Translations under genes and position numbers: made by a program | Source: Metaphire vulgaris | Lineage: Eukaryota; Annelida; Clitellata; Crassiclitellata; Megascolecidae | Assembly: GCA_018105865.1 (NCBI GenBank) | Contig: CM030833.1 | Span: 30,843,140-30,907,139, forward strand | Direction: 5' to 3' | DNA length: 64,000 bases | Notes under the pieces: generated by a model | What the model was told of the DNA's origin: nothing | The model's input: the letters and a program-made list of their open reading frames with translations, nothing else | Database searches by the model: none | In this document: positions 34,956-46,072 of the stretch, piece after piece | Layout of the letters: each line of letters opens with the position of its first letter | How positions within the stretch are numbered: the stretch's first letter is position 1

Positions 34956-35329
34956 CAGTGGCGTAGCGTGACTTTTGGGGCCAGGGGCATCTTTGTCATG
35001 GGGGCCCCAAAGTTCCAAAGTTTCGGGCTGACGAGCAAAAAAAAAAAAACGTCATCAACCTCCTTTTTCCTTTTTACCCTGACACAAAAAAAAAAAAAAA
35101 AAAAAAAAAAAACAAAAAGGTCATCAGCCTCCTTTTTACTCTGACGAAAACAAAAAAAAAAAAAAAAAAGGTCGCCGGCACGTTCACTTCTATGGTTAGG
35201 GTTAAGCCTAACCCTACTAACCTATGGGTTAACCCTAACCTAACCTAGCTTAGACCCCTCTTTGGGGCCCCCCGCCCGGGGGCCCGGGGGCAGTCAACAG
35301 TGACACCCCCCCCCCACGTTACGCCACTG
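34956..35329. mobile_element. Non-autonomous hAT element, CAGTGGCGTAGC family
   Basis: CAGTGGCGTAGCGTGAC and GTTACGCCACTG ends with perfect 8-bp duplication GTCGGCAC, which overlaps the end of a host TTTGCTTGTCGG motif. Holds poly(A)-expanded motif relics at 35029, 35080 and 35140 and a TTAGGG/CCCTAA stretch at 35193-35250. Confidence 0.93.
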
Positions 35330-35438
35330 GTCGGCACATTTCGAAAAGAAAATAAAAGTACAAGAGAAAGATGAGGATGACATTTTTTGCTTGTCAAGAT
35401 TTTCGAAAGACGAGAAGAGGGGTCAACGCGCTGTGACG

Positions 35439-35666
35439 CAGTGGCGTAAACCTGGCGTGAACATTGGGGATAAAATCGTTCATAAAGTCATGTCAGACCC
35501 CTATTCATCCCACAAAAAGTCTTGACGACCAAAAAAGGTCATCCACAATGAGTGATTTAACCAAATTTTACCATAAGACACAAAACATCGGGGGATAATT
35601 GATACTCTGTCGTTATACTAATTATTGGGGACCGTCTCCCAGCCGTCCCCTTTTTTTACGCCCATG
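35439..35666. mobile_element. Non-autonomous hAT element, CAGTGGCGTAAA family
   Basis: CAGTGGCGTAAACCTGG start, TTTTTTTACGCCCATG end; perfect duplication CTGTGACG at 35431-35438 and 35667-35674. Internal deletion relative of 32141-32585; one motif at 35523. Confidence 0.93.
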
Positions 35667-35969
35667 CTGTGACGTCATGTTTATATTTTAGTACAGTTGA
35701 TAAGCCGTATGATTGTTCATTTTGTGGATAAAGCATGAAATTTTGAACATTGACACTTCTTATAATTTAGTAACATTCTGTCCAGAGGCATTCGAATAAA
35801 CTTAACTCTCAGCCCTATTGGCCTTGGGCGTCCGTTCCATAAACCCTGGCCTCCTGGGAAATTATAGGGATGCTTGTCGCAATTTTACATTGTTGAAAAG
35901 CACCTGCCCATCTGTCACACAATTCAGCAACGAACAATGGTTTGCTGTTTTAGCAGAAGAGCATTGAGC

Positions 35970-36033
<64 letters not shown>

Positions 36034-36085
36034 TATATATAATTATATATATAATTATATATATAATTATATATATATATATTAA
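35970..36085. repeat. (AT)n with ATATATAATT units
   Basis: Pure AT followed by four TATATATAAT units. Confidence 0.95.
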
Positions 36086-36174
36086 AAGATCAAGCTTTAA
36101 GAGCAGTTTGTCATGTGGTATGGTGGTTTACCGGGGCTATGGTCTTGACTCTGCAAAAGTACAGCTGTAGTATA

Positions 36175-36178
<4 letters not shown>

Positions 36179-36214
<36 letters not shown>

Positions 36215-36433
36215 TCAAGCCCTCCGCTGCCACGTTGACCTATCCATCGGTCGTCCACCTGACCGATCATGGAAATCGCTGTCCTGGTCGTCCCAGGAAA
36301 AGATGGATCGACCACATCCGTTCCCAGACCAGCGAGATTCCATCTACTCTCTAAGTCGTGCCATCCGGCGGGGCCATGGTCAAGGGGTGACGCAACGGCC
36401 TGTTCGCCGGCTACGCTTCTGATGATGATCTGA

Positions 36434-36489
<56 letters not shown>
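36179..36489 (+). mobile_element. LINE reverse-transcriptase 3' fragment between AT repeats
   Basis: Plus strand at 36270-36360 reads NRCPGRPRKRWIDHIRSQTS then, after a frameshift, RAIRRGHGQGVTQRP, the C-terminus of a common non-LTR reverse transcriptase. (AT)n arrays bound it at 36179-36211 and 36436-36489. Confidence 0.75.
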
Positions 36490-36496
<7 letters not shown>

Positions 36497-36840
36497 ATAA
36501 TATTTTCATCATAAAACACTTTAGCAAGATTAACAGACACTGTTTTCACTTAACACTGCAAAAACTGTCATTGACTTCAAATACAAAATAAATAGAATTC
36601 TTACTTCAAACAAATCTAGTCGGTCGTCTTTAAAGTCAATTAGTAATTGAGTCAGTGTTCACGTTGCCACAATTATACACATTTCAAACAAAGGCACAAA
36701 TAACAAGTACTTTAAGTAATAAGAGGACGAGAGAAAAGGGCGGGGTGGGGTGGGGAGGGGTTGCGGGGAGGGAACCCTAGAAAGGTCGAATGGTTCCGTG
36801 AAGTCCTCTTAGGATCCAGCGTAACGCCGGAACTCCGCTG

Positions 36841-37020
36841 CAGTGTTTAATCTAGACTCCTGGACTCCGGGGGAAAACTAAAAAAGCCGGGGGGATTCTG
36901 TTAGGGGGTTGCTGTTAGTTGATGTAGTATATCAAAATTTCCGGTGGGAATTTGAAATTTCCAGGGGTGAAGGGCGTGAAGGGCAATTTCCCCTCCGGAA
37001 ACGGCCTAGATTAAGCCCTG
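36841..37020. mobile_element. Non-autonomous hAT element
   Basis: CAGTGTTTAATCTAGAC and GGCCTAGATTAAGCCCTG ends; duplication CTCCGCTG / TTCCGCTG. It interrupts the dynein-like coding sequence on its right. Confidence 0.85.
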
Positions 37021-37334
37021 TTCCGCTGTGTGCCTGAGATCCAGCTCAAGGACCGTCTGCCGACGGTCGCCGTCACTGTGGTGTAGACGGGACAGCTGAT
37101 CAGTTCACCGGCGTTCTTGTTGGCGTCCTGTAGAAGAGGCTTCTCGTTCCGAGGCCAACAGGTCACGCGAACAACCGGTAGCATCGGATTGGTTGTCCGC
37201 GGGGGAGGGGGGACATCGACGAGTTCCCGGTCACTTTGTCGTAGAGACATCCCCACAGATGGTGTCCCGTCGCTTCCTGGCCCGTCACTTCCTGGACCGT
37301 CACTTCCTGGACCGTCGCTTACTGGACCGTTCCT
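37021..37334 (-). pseudogene. Possible dynein heavy-chain C-terminal exon, interrupted
   Basis: Minus strand. After an acceptor (AGATAGGACATTAG) it reads in-frame GPGSD pentapeptides at 37262-37333, then ELVDVPPPPRTTNPMLPVVR and GELISCPVYTTVTATVG. The order 'MPV...V...CPVY.T' near the C-terminus is that of dynein heavy chains. A +1 shift would then give TVLELDLRHTAE. The hAT element at 36841-37020 splits the frame. Match is short, so the family call is tentative; the pentapeptide expansion is certain. Confidence 0.4.
37262..37333 (-). repeat. 15-bp tandem repeat inside the dynein-like frame
   Basis: Units of CCGTCACTTCCTGGA repeated about 4.5 times; in frame on the minus strand. Confidence 0.9.
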
Positions 37335-37536
37335 CTAATGTCCTATCTGTTATGTGTATGTAAACAAACTATGATATACAAATCGTTGTGATCTGCAATA
37401 ATACTTAGAATTACTTATTTAGAATATATAATATAGAAAATCAAGATATTTTACTTACTTCCTTACAAGGGTTTGAGTAAGCAGTGGACCAGTGACGCAG
37501 ACTAGAACTATTCAAATTTTGAATCGTTGGATTACG

Positions 37537-37592
37537 CATGGAGTTATTATTAGAAATGACGTAATGCCGTCTCATCTAATAATAACTCCATG
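37537..37592. repeat. 18-bp perfect inverted repeat
   Basis: CATGGAGTTATTATTAGA at 37537-37554 and its exact complement at 37575-37592, loop 20 nt. Just upstream of a Harbinger-like right end (37627-37681). Confidence 0.9.
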
Positions 37593-37626
37593 GGATTACG
37601 GTTGCGGTTATTTTTTACCACCTACA

Positions 37627-37681
37627 CTGGGCGGAGGGGTCAAAAACTGCCCAAAAATTGTTGACACAATGGACAGCCCCC
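37627..37681. mobile_element. Harbinger-like MITE right end
   Basis: TTGTTGACACAATGGACAGCCCC, shortened by a few bases relative to the family. Followed by (CTAC)n. Confidence 0.6.
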
Positions 37682-37871
37682 AACCTACCTACCTACCTAT
37701 CTACCTATTTAATTCCACTTAGGCTACAATGACGGTCCAGGAAGTGACAGGGAACCCCCACAGATATATTCCGAAGACAAAAACATACCCTCAGACGGGT
37801 GGGTCGCGGATCTGCAACAGAATCATTCATATCAGTCCCCATAATAAGCCACAGAGACTATGCACTGGACA

Positions 37872-38045
37872 CTGTGTTTATTCTAGCCACCTTGACATTG
37901 GGGGGATTTTGAAATGTTTGGGGGGGACAATGTCTGAGTCTCCACACTTTTTTTGGGGATTTCCATCCCCAGCCAACATTAAAAATTTTGGGGAATTTTA
38001 AAACTGGGGAGGAATTCCCCCAGAGAATGCCTAGAATAAACACTG
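37872..38045 (-). mobile_element. Non-autonomous hAT element, CAGTGTTTATTC family (reverse)
   Basis: CTGTGTTTATTCTAGCC and CTAGAATAAACACTG ends, duplication ACTGGACA / ATTGGACA; the CTAGCCACCTTGACAT segment is the reverse of 33115-33130. Confidence 0.88.
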
Positions 38046-38102
38046 ATTGGACACGATCTACAATATGCGCTAGACAAACATACAACTTAAAAATTGCGTT
38101 TC

Positions 38103-38146
38103 CACACAGGATTAGGCTACATAGCCTCCAAAACCACTTTAAATCA

Positions 38147-38203
<57 letters not shown>

Positions 38204-38226
38204 CAGCAACAATATTATTATTATTA
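38103..38226 (-). repeat. Hairpin module and (ATT)n array (copy 4, reverse)
   Basis: AGGCTACATAGCCT stem-loop and AAACCACTTTAAATCAC directly followed by ATT units to 38226. Confidence 0.65.
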
Positions 38227-38309
38227 GAACTTCGATATAATGGGCTTTATCTGGGGTTTTTTAAAAACGCAATCTGGGTTTTTTCAAAAGTTCACTGGCA
38301 TCACTGCCA

Positions 38310-41065
38310 AAGAGGCATCGACCGTTGAGAAGAGCGGGATTTAGACAAAGGCTGTGCCTGGCTGTCTCATTTGAGAAAAGCGGGATTTGGTTTCATTTGG
38401 ACAAAGGCTGTGCTTGAGAAGAGCGGCATCGGAACAAAAGCTGGGTAAGTTGTACAATGCGATCTAAGTTTTATTGGTTTAATTTAATGTGATAAACTGA
38501 TAATGCGAGCGCTGGAGTAGAAGTTGACGACACATACAGTGTAGTTTAAACGAGGTTTAGGTATAAACGAGAAATCTACTCGAAGCCGCCACTGACGTAA
38601 GATTAAGAGTTATTTGCGATTAAAATGCAAATTACTGTTTTAATTACGAGAATTTTTGGCGTAAATCCTGATGATTTGATAGCGGGTAACATAATCGCCA
38701 GGTATATTCGTCCAATAATGTATGAATTACTGGAGGAAATCTTCGAAACCGAAATTTTCTTAGTCTACCTCTTTTTCATGATCCTGGCATTGTGTCTTGC
38801 ATTATTTCTTTCTCGAGACATTCCTGTTTTGTTCGCACAATATGTCCCTAGCATTTCAGCTTTCTTACTGTTTCCAGTAGGGTTCTTTGCCCATTCGGTG
38901 GTTGCTTAAAATCGCGCTAAATTTTAACGCGTTAATTGGGCATGCGTTAGCAGCGATTAATCAACAGTTCGAGTATTACAGATTTTGTATTATTTATTAA
39001 CAGAATGTTGATTGGTTGTGGTTCACAAATGGCTATTAATATTTAATTTATATTTTTATTAGGTCCGTTCGCAGGAGCAACAGAAAAGCCTTGCAAGAAT
39101 TGGCAGCATTATAGCATATCTACAAGTCTTTATCTACGTGAATCAGGTAGATTTGGTGAGTGACTAGAATAATAATAAATAATAGATATTAATATTTATA
39201 TTAACAATAATGATATTTCTAAATAGTAATAATTGTACTATTACAAATAATAAGTTTTGAAGAAATCAGATATTAAACAACATGTGAATGACACTAATTT
39301 GTATTAAGTATGGGGTTAGAAATATTCCCGTCATATTATTTAACTATATTTAATATTAATTTTTACAATAGAATGGAACTGAAGAATTGTTGTGACCCAA
39401 ATAGCAGCCTTAGTTTAAATATAAAGATATCTGCTGATTTGCTGTACATTGTCAAACATTTTGGATACTGTTTTTTGTTTTAGGCGAGGAAATGAATCTT
39501 TGTCAGTCTCTTCGGGGTGTTGAAATTACTGAAGCTCAGTTTTCAAGCAAAATATTGTGCAAGAACGCATCATTTCAGTCTTTCAGTGTGCAAATTATCC
39601 CATCTTTTCTTGATGTATTGGAATAGAATTAATGCAGACAGGGTAAGAAAACAATTTCTCTTTGTGAAAAATGTTGGAGGAAAGTGACTGGACATAAATT
39701 ATAATCTTAAAACAAGTGTGTAATTCTAAATTATTGGCACAATAATTTCCGTTGGTGTGTTAAAGCTTCCAGCTTTTTAACCCAAAAGTGGTAGGGCAAA
39801 GGCTCCATACTTTTACGAAAAATGCAAGGTCATCGTTGTCAAACAACCCTCGTGCAGATCTGCGTGACGGATATGCAGTCCTCACTGATTTGTTGGTCGG
39901 GTGAGATTGTATTTCTGCTGTCCAGATTTGCATGTGGCTTAGTCCAACGGTTCGGACAGACAGGAATGTATTTCCATTGCACAGAGGCTCGCGCAACTCA
40001 CGTTGAGCGGGATTGCATCTCTGGATTTGCAGTCCATCCGTTCGTTTCCCTGGACAAGATTGTATTTCTGTACAGCGGATTTGCATTCTGCTCGTTCGCG
40101 AGTTGGGCAGGATTGTATATCCATCACGCAGATCTGCACGAGGCTCATTTGAAAATGCTGGTCTTGCATTTTTCTTAAACCTTTGGTGCACATTTTAAAA
40201 AAAGAAATAGAGCAAGTGCAGCCAGCCTAAAAAAATGGCTTAAGAGTACAGAGTTTTGTAAATAAATTTTTAATTAATCCAATATTAAGGATGTTAATTG
40301 AATAAATCAATAAATTCATTCAGATAAATATTTGAAATAGTTGTATGGAAATGCTCATTTACATAATAAATTCTACTTTGAGTGAGTAGGTGTTGTATCT
40401 GCAATATGTCAATATAAATTTGAAAGTCTCTTGCAATCTGCCGACAAATGGAAAGACAGCACGAGGAGACATCACTGGTCTCAGAAGACTTGAAGAAGAC
40501 ATCACAGAAGAAAAAGAAAACAGAAAAAGCTGTGGAAGACATCACAGTCTCTCAGCTACCAGGTAGAATGGGCCTCAAACCTCTGAAATACTGATCAGGC
40601 CTCTCGCACTGCATCAAAGTTGATCGCTGTTGAATCAAATGACTTGAAATTGATTGTTGATGGGGTCTGTTGCCAGGTAGATTGTCTACCAAATCCATTT
40701 TTGCTAACGAAAGGTTGGATGATTGGTTTTCCATACATTTTCCAGGTAAGTTTTGCAATAAATGGTCTTGGCTGCATTATAAAATTATTAGTTTTTATCA
40801 CGATTTTATGTGAGTTAAATCACACCTCATAATTTAGCTTTAGCTGCCAAGGTGAGTTCAGTGAGTAATGAGTACTTGTGTTTGCAGAGACAGTTTGTGC
40901 AGGGACATATTTATTTCAAAATTATTAATTTGAATCATTTTATCAATTGGTTGAAACAAATTTTCTAATTTAGCAACCTGTCTTCTAAGAAAGTACCCCA
41001 AGGTCTAGTCTTTATAAATGTGAAAGGAGCAATGCTGTCAGTGATCAATAGGAGCAGGGTGCAAT
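38310..41065 (+). repeat. Repeated multi-exon-like module, copy A
   Basis: Alignable by eye with 48325-50940 (B) and 59080-64000 (C): GCGAGCGCTGGAGTAGAA near 38505, GATGATTTGATAGCGGG near 38670, a segment with acceptor TGTTTTAG and ending GACAGG|GTAAGA (39484-39640), 55-60 bp tandem units (39860-40150) and TCTGTTGCCAGGTAGATTGT (about 40665). Short peptides such as GVEITEAQFSS are shared with B, but frames are not conserved across all three. No known element termini seen; could be a non-coding transcript unit or an undescribed mobile element. Confidence 0.7.
39860..40150 (+). repeat. 55-60 bp minisatellite in module A
   Basis: About five diverged units of GGGCAGGATTGTATTTCTG followed by CAGATTTGCATGTGGCTCG. 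Confidence 0.8.
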
Positions 41066-41682
41066 TTGTGACCTGGAACAGTAGGGGAACATGGGGAATG
41101 CATGGTTTAATGCAGATTACTTTGTTCTAATTTTCAATATTGTATAGATTGTCACCATTTATTTATAGCACAACTGAAAGTTGCAACAATTGAAAATCTG
41201 CAACTAAATTCATGCATCTACACTGCTAATTAAAATGAAATTGGTTGAAAGATGTTTTTGAGGTAATTCTACATAATTTTGCTGTATTTGGCCACGTAAC
41301 TCGCCTCTAAGAGGATGTGCCGGCCTCCAAAAACTACGGCATCAGTTTGATCTGGACGTCACCCTGATTCCTCCTGGAAGCATTCTCTGAGGCGCTCTAG
41401 AAAAAGGAAGGATTGACCAGCTCCGACAGGACAACATCCCTCCCAGCTCCCTCTGGCAAAGTGCCAGAGGACATAGTACTGATACTGAGGCAACACAACA
41501 GCCCACTGCTGGCTATGCGAACTGACTACATAATTTTGATCTGCTGATTTCAGATCTGCACAGAATTTCTCTATCATGTCAATTTTTAAAAAATAGAAAT
41601 TGCAAATAAAATTTTTTGTACACTATTTACAATGGGAAAATTTGCCAGCCTGAGTAACAATAATTGAAAAAAGGACCTGTCC

Positions 41683-42034
41683 ATTAATTATGTCAGCAAT
41701 TTTTGACCCCCTCCCCATTGTCAACAACTAAACTTTCACTTAACCCACCCCATAATTACGTCAAAAACTTTTGACCCCCTCCAGGTCATTGACAGTTCAC
41801 AATAACAAGGTTAGAATTTTTGTGGTGATGACCATTTTTGCTTGAGTGTCAAAATCTGGTGGTGACCTTTTGCCATGCTTTTTCCCATTGTAATAAGTAC
41901 AGTAGTATTCCATGAAATTTCAATTCCTGATTATTTGTAAAAGTGAAATTGTTTGTCAACTTCTCGACCCTCTGTCAACAACTGTCAAACTTTTCAAACC
42001 CCTCCCTAAATTGACGTAATTAATGGACAGCCCC
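41683..42034. mobile_element. Harbinger-like MITE, family GGGGCTGTCC (copy 3)
   Basis: Left GGACCTGTCCATTAATTATG, right GACGTAATTAATGGACAGCC plus CC. Contains a reverse motif at 41826. Confidence 0.8.
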
Positions 42035-43160
42035 AAGTTGGGTAAACAGCATTTAACTAAATCAAGTATAGACTACATGTAATTTATAGTGTTAACTATG
42101 CTCAAATAGTTTGTTGAAACATTAAAAAGGCTCTAGCAACTTCGACAGTCGGCATAATCCTGGTAAGAAGCTGCGCTTTCTGGGTGTGTACCCTAGCTGT
42201 CGTGTCTTCAAACGCCGGCAGTAATCGGCCATCATATGAGTGTCCCATCTGGCCTAGTAGAGTGCCTCCATAGACCGCATCCAGCGACATCCTGGGGGTT
42301 CGCTCTCCTGTTCGTCACTCCAGGGCAGACGCGACGGGGCGAATTTTTAGCAGGGGTGCATGTTTCAGAAGCGGAGCTTTAAAATACATGTAATTAAAAA
42401 CCCTGAGAAGCAAAAATGTTATCGCAACTCGTTTACAGTACAGTATCTTTCAAAACCATGACAAGTAGTAAAAGGTCATCATAGTTTCTTTCTGACTGTA
42501 AAGCGCCAGTAAATCGAGAAAGAAATGCAATAAATACTATGAGTAATATATTAAAGATTTGCAGGCACCGGAAATAGCATAGATAGACCCTTTTTATTTT
42601 ACTTACTTGCAACATCTCGAGTTTTCATTATATAGCCGCCGGGAACCAGCGTTGGTCACGTGATCATCTTCAAACCCCTTAGAAGAATCTTGTGAGTGAA
42701 ATAAAGGTGTTTTAGTGAAATAAATAAAAAGTATTGTTATTAAAGCAAATTCTATTGTCTTGGATGTTTTGGCGCAGTCTTCGTCCGCTCGACAGAGACT
42801 GCCTCTTAATTTCATCTGAAAGTGTTCTTCATTTCTTGTATGTCGAGATCACCGTCAGTTCATGGTGTCTAAATTTTAACATAATTAACCTAATTTCTAT
42901 AGCGCTTGTGTTAGCTTAATTCCTACAAATTAGCTTTTCCCCAGTGCTTTTTCTCATCTTTAATCCCTTTTTTGTTCTGTCCTGTGTAGACCAGCCGTTT
43001 GTTGTACGTGTTTTGATAATTGTGTGCGGTGCTTTGTCAAGTAACTATTAGGCCTATAGCGGTCATTCATGGTTACTAGACACCTAGCACAGCCTCATTC
43101 ACTGTCTATTGCAACTAGCATATCAGAACACAGCGAACTTTTGTACATTACACAAACCAT
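42035..43160. other. Anonymous sequence
   Basis: Two decayed TGACAAGC-type motifs at about 42402 and 42461. No exon recognised. Confidence 0.4.
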
Positions 43161-43179
43161 TTTAACTCCCACTCCTTGC

Positions 43180-43290
43180 CGGCTGCATGAGAAATAAAAT
43201 CTCTGATCGTTGGGTGTTGAACCCGGGAGATACAACATCTCCCGGTTTAAGAGCTGACGCTCTGTTGGGATAGCCACAGAGGTAGACAGA
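43180..43290 (-). repeat. tRNA-derived SINE (reverse)
   Basis: Minus strand holds GGGTTCAACACCC (B-box like) preceded by GAGCGTCAGCTCTTAAACC, a tRNA-like arm. CCGGGAGAT / ATCTCCCGG at 43223-43245 is a 9-bp perfect stem with a 5-nt loop. Confidence 0.5.
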
Positions 43291-43687
43291 TAATAGATGG
43301 AATAGTAAATATATTGAAATAAGGAAAACAATTGAGTCAAGGTTGTTGATGACCGCATGTAAATAACCGGACACAGAGACAATCCTTGGGCCATATTCAG
43401 TAGGAACTAGGAAGGACTGTTAACATCGGATGGAGGTAAGTGTAATGCAATGTAATGTAAGAATTACAAAACAGCTGTTCAATTTCTACTCATTTAAGGG
43501 GAAGCATTGCTTTTAACGGAGGCTGGCATCTGCTTAGCTTCTTTACTGTGTAAGAGGATCTCTGTCTTTTGGAGAAATGGGAGATGTTTATTTTAGAATG
43601 AGGAACTCTTAATAATTTTGAATGTTGTATTGTTGTATAATGTGTGCAGAAGTGACTGTGTGAAAGACTGTCTTCAATTTATTTTAG

Positions 43688-43860
43688 ATGCTGAGTTAGT
43701 TATTGGAAATGGATGATAACAGTCCAGTTGTCAGAGTGGATGAATTGATTCGGTGGAGTTGTACCTTTGTACCGGCGTACAATCAGATGGAAGAGATCGC
43801 CATTAAACGATCATCACCCTTTCCTTTTAACCAAGACATTAACAGCAAAATTGCTTACTG
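43688..43860 (+). CDS. GDAP2-like macrodomain gene, first coding exon
   Basis: Acceptor CAATTTATTTTAG; ATG at 43709 gives MDDNSPVVRVDELIRWS and ends SPFPFNQDINSKIAYW, matching the start of GDAP2 ('SPFLYNKDVNGKVVLW'). Donor TACTG|GTAAGT. A 3-codon upstream ORF (ATGCTGAGTTAG) precedes the start in the same exon. A possible non-coding exon ends at GGAG|GTAAGT (43436). Confidence 0.8.
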
Positions 43861-44107
43861 GTAAGTTGTTCAATATCAGTCAGAATTTTGGTTACAGGTA
43901 TGTCAATGGATAAATATTTCAGCGTGAAATTATAAAGAATACTACTTATTATAAAGAATGACTACACTGTAGTTATATTAATGAAGAGTTATGTTAGTGT
44001 CATTTATAAACCATGGCCAATCAAATAAGGCTTTTGGACATGTGTGATCTTTGAAAGAACAAAAGAGTGTTCCTGTAATGTACTTCATTACTGGATCCAT
44101 TTGCTTA

Positions 44108-44195
44108 GGGGCTGTCCATTAATTATGTCAACAATTTTTGGGCAATTTTTGACCCCCTCCTCTTGTCAACAACTGTCAACTTTCACTTAATTGGC
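44108..44195. mobile_element. Harbinger-like MITE fragment in the macrodomain gene
   Basis: GGGGCTGTCCATTAATTATG onward, truncated; ends about 25 bp before the acceptor of the next exon. Confidence 0.65.
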
Positions 44196-44218
44196 ATTCT
44201 GTTGCTGCTGTTTTATAG

Positions 44219-44361
44219 GAATGGTGACATTACTTTGTTGAATGCACACGCAATCGTCTGCTGTAATAATGAGTCACTGACTGACACTGACGCTGTGACA
44301 TCAGCAACTATCCTAAAGGCCGGGAAGGAGCTGCGAGACGAAATGCTGAATGAAATCAAGA
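44219..44361 (+). CDS. GDAP2-like macrodomain, exon 2
   Basis: Acceptor GCTGCTGTTTTATAG, donor AAGA|GTACGT. Encodes NGDITLLNAHAIVCCNNESL then TDTDAVTSATILKAGKEL, the first half of a macrodomain that binds ADP-ribose (GD, N-x-x-NESL). Matches GDAP2 'KGDVALLNCTAIVNTSNESL'. Confidence 0.9.
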
Positions 44362-44741
44362 GTACGTCCCCGAGATTCTTTTGCCTTTAGATATTTAAAT
44401 TTCCTGCTTTGATCGCTAAGTGAAAGTTTCTGTATTTATCTTTTTAAGTGTAGAGTTGTTATGTTTTTCAATGTTTGGTTTTTTGCATTATGTCTTTTAG
44501 CAATCACAAAGACACTGAAGTGATACCTGAGACAGAATTATGTCCAAATAACCAGCAGTTGCTAGAACTTTATTTGTCATGGTAGCTTTGCACTTGACAC
44601 TTCCTTTAAGTAACTTTAGCGTGACATACATTAATTGGTACTTTTAACTTACTACTGGTTTAGGAACTGATTAAGAGGATTTTATGTTATGTATATGCAT
44701 TTGTTGATTGTTGCTGAGTGCAGTGCTGATGTGTCTTTCAG

Positions 44742-44895
44742 CGTGTCGTAAAGGAGAGGCAAAGATCAGCAAAGGTTATTGCCTTCCAGCAAGGCATGTG
44801 ATACATACTGTTGGTCCACGATACAACATAAAATACAAAACAGCTGCTGAAAATGCTCTGTTTAACAGTTACAGAAACACCTTGCTGCTACTTTG
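44742..44895 (+). CDS. GDAP2-like macrodomain, exon 3
   Basis: Acceptor GTGTCTTTCAG. Encodes CRKGEAKISKGYCLPARHVI, HTVGPRY and AAENALFNSYRNTLLL, matching GDAP2 '[27 protein letters not shown]'. Donor GTCAGT at 44896 (phase 2) or GTATCT at 44900 (phase 0). The rest of the macrodomain and the CRAL-TRIO-like part of GDAP2 are not found; a LINE fragment follows at once. Confidence 0.88.
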
Positions 44896-44934
44896 GTCAG
44901 TATCTTACGTAACTCGGTTTGTCCATTTGAATTG

Positions 44935-45705
44935 CCTATGTGCTTTCTCTTGATTTCTGATTAATTTGTTACCAAGACTAGATAAAATGATGATCGAAGC
45001 TTGATCATGAATACGGCCTTTGAAAATTCTTGAGGAGAATTGAACACCAGCTATCTCCATGACATTTCTCCAAAGTTCTCTGTCCTTTGCTATTTCTTGC
45101 AAAGTCATTCGGTGTCTTCTGTCAGTTCTTCTGTTGAGATTCATTCAGTCCTCTGCCATGTGCAGATCCTCTTCCAGTCCGTCCACCCATCGTCTTTTTG
45201 GTCTTCCTTTAGACGTTTTTCTCTCTGGTTTGTAGTTGAACATTCGTTTTGGGTTTCTTATTTCTTCCATTCTGACTTCTGAGTATGTGTCTGGTCCATT
45301 TCATTCATCTCTCTGATTACTTCAAAATGATGTTTGGTTGCATTTTTCTCTCTCTAACTTCTTCATTTGTTATATATATATATATATATGTTCTTGATTA
45401 AAATCCTCAGTATTATTCTAAACCAATTATTTTCTGTTGCAATTTTTTTCTCCAGTTCTTTTTTATATGGTCAAAGATTCACATCCATATATTAGTGTTG
45501 GTATTATACAAGTGTTGAGAATTCGTATTGTTGTTTTCATCCCAATGTCATGTGATTTGGAAATTTTGGCATGTAGCCTATTGAGATGTAGATCCTGCCA
45601 TTGCTATTCTTCCTTTAATCTCCAAGTCTGAACCTCCTCTGCTTCCAATTCACATCCCAAGTAAACAAAGTTCTTCACCACTTCAATTTCTTTACAAGAT
45701 ATACA
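44935..45705 (-). mobile_element. LINE reverse-transcriptase 3' fragment inside the macrodomain gene
   Basis: Minus strand with broken frames: VKNFVYLGCELEAEEVQTWR, ILNTCIIPTLIYGCESLT, then MTLQEIAKDRELWRNVMEIA. Typical non-LTR C-terminal region. Confidence 0.85.
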
Positions 45706-45920
45706 TTGTTATGATGGTGCTAAAGAAATCTGATTGGTTGATTGATTGATTGACTGACTGACTGACTGATTGATTGATAAAAGAAGACTTTTGACAGACT
45801 CAGTTGACCAGACTCATGCAGATGTATGATACCAGTAATTATTATTATGGTACTAAAGAAGAAGTTTTTTCTGGTTTCATTGCACATGCATAATTGTGTT
45901 TGTGTGTTTTCATGTGTTAG

Positions 45921-46072
45921 GAATCTTACATGGTTGTGGACGAAATGTTCAATAAGCTTCCTGACCTGCTGAAAGATCAGCACTGGGATCAGGTGGACTT
46001 TGAGATTCCATACACCGAGGCAGCTGCCATTCACAAAAAGCAAATCTTCCTCGGCTCAGCAACTGGGATGGA
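45921..46072 (+). CDS. Exon of an unrecognised gene, 3' half (exon a)
   Basis: Acceptor TTTTCATGTGTTAG, donor GGA|GTAAGA. Encodes ESYMVVDEMFNKLPDLLKDQ, HWDQVDFEIPYTEAAAIHKK, QIFLGSATGM. Starts in phase 0. It joins exons b-d below; whether it joins the macrodomain exons is open (in frame only with the weaker donor at 44900). Confidence 0.8.

Larger units (their letters stand above)
34855..35700. repeat. TGACAAGC-module tandem array with two hAT insertions
   Basis: Outside the two inserted elements the sequence consists of units of about 80 bp: TTTTTTGCTTGTCA, a purine-rich stretch (AAAGATGAGGATGAC) and the next motif. Motifs at 34864, 34924, 35374. Confidence 0.6.

Noticed and set aside
38625..38909. 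94-codon plus-strand frame with hydrophobic stretches in module A
   Set aside because: The same positions in copies B and C are broken by stops, so no selection on this frame is visible.
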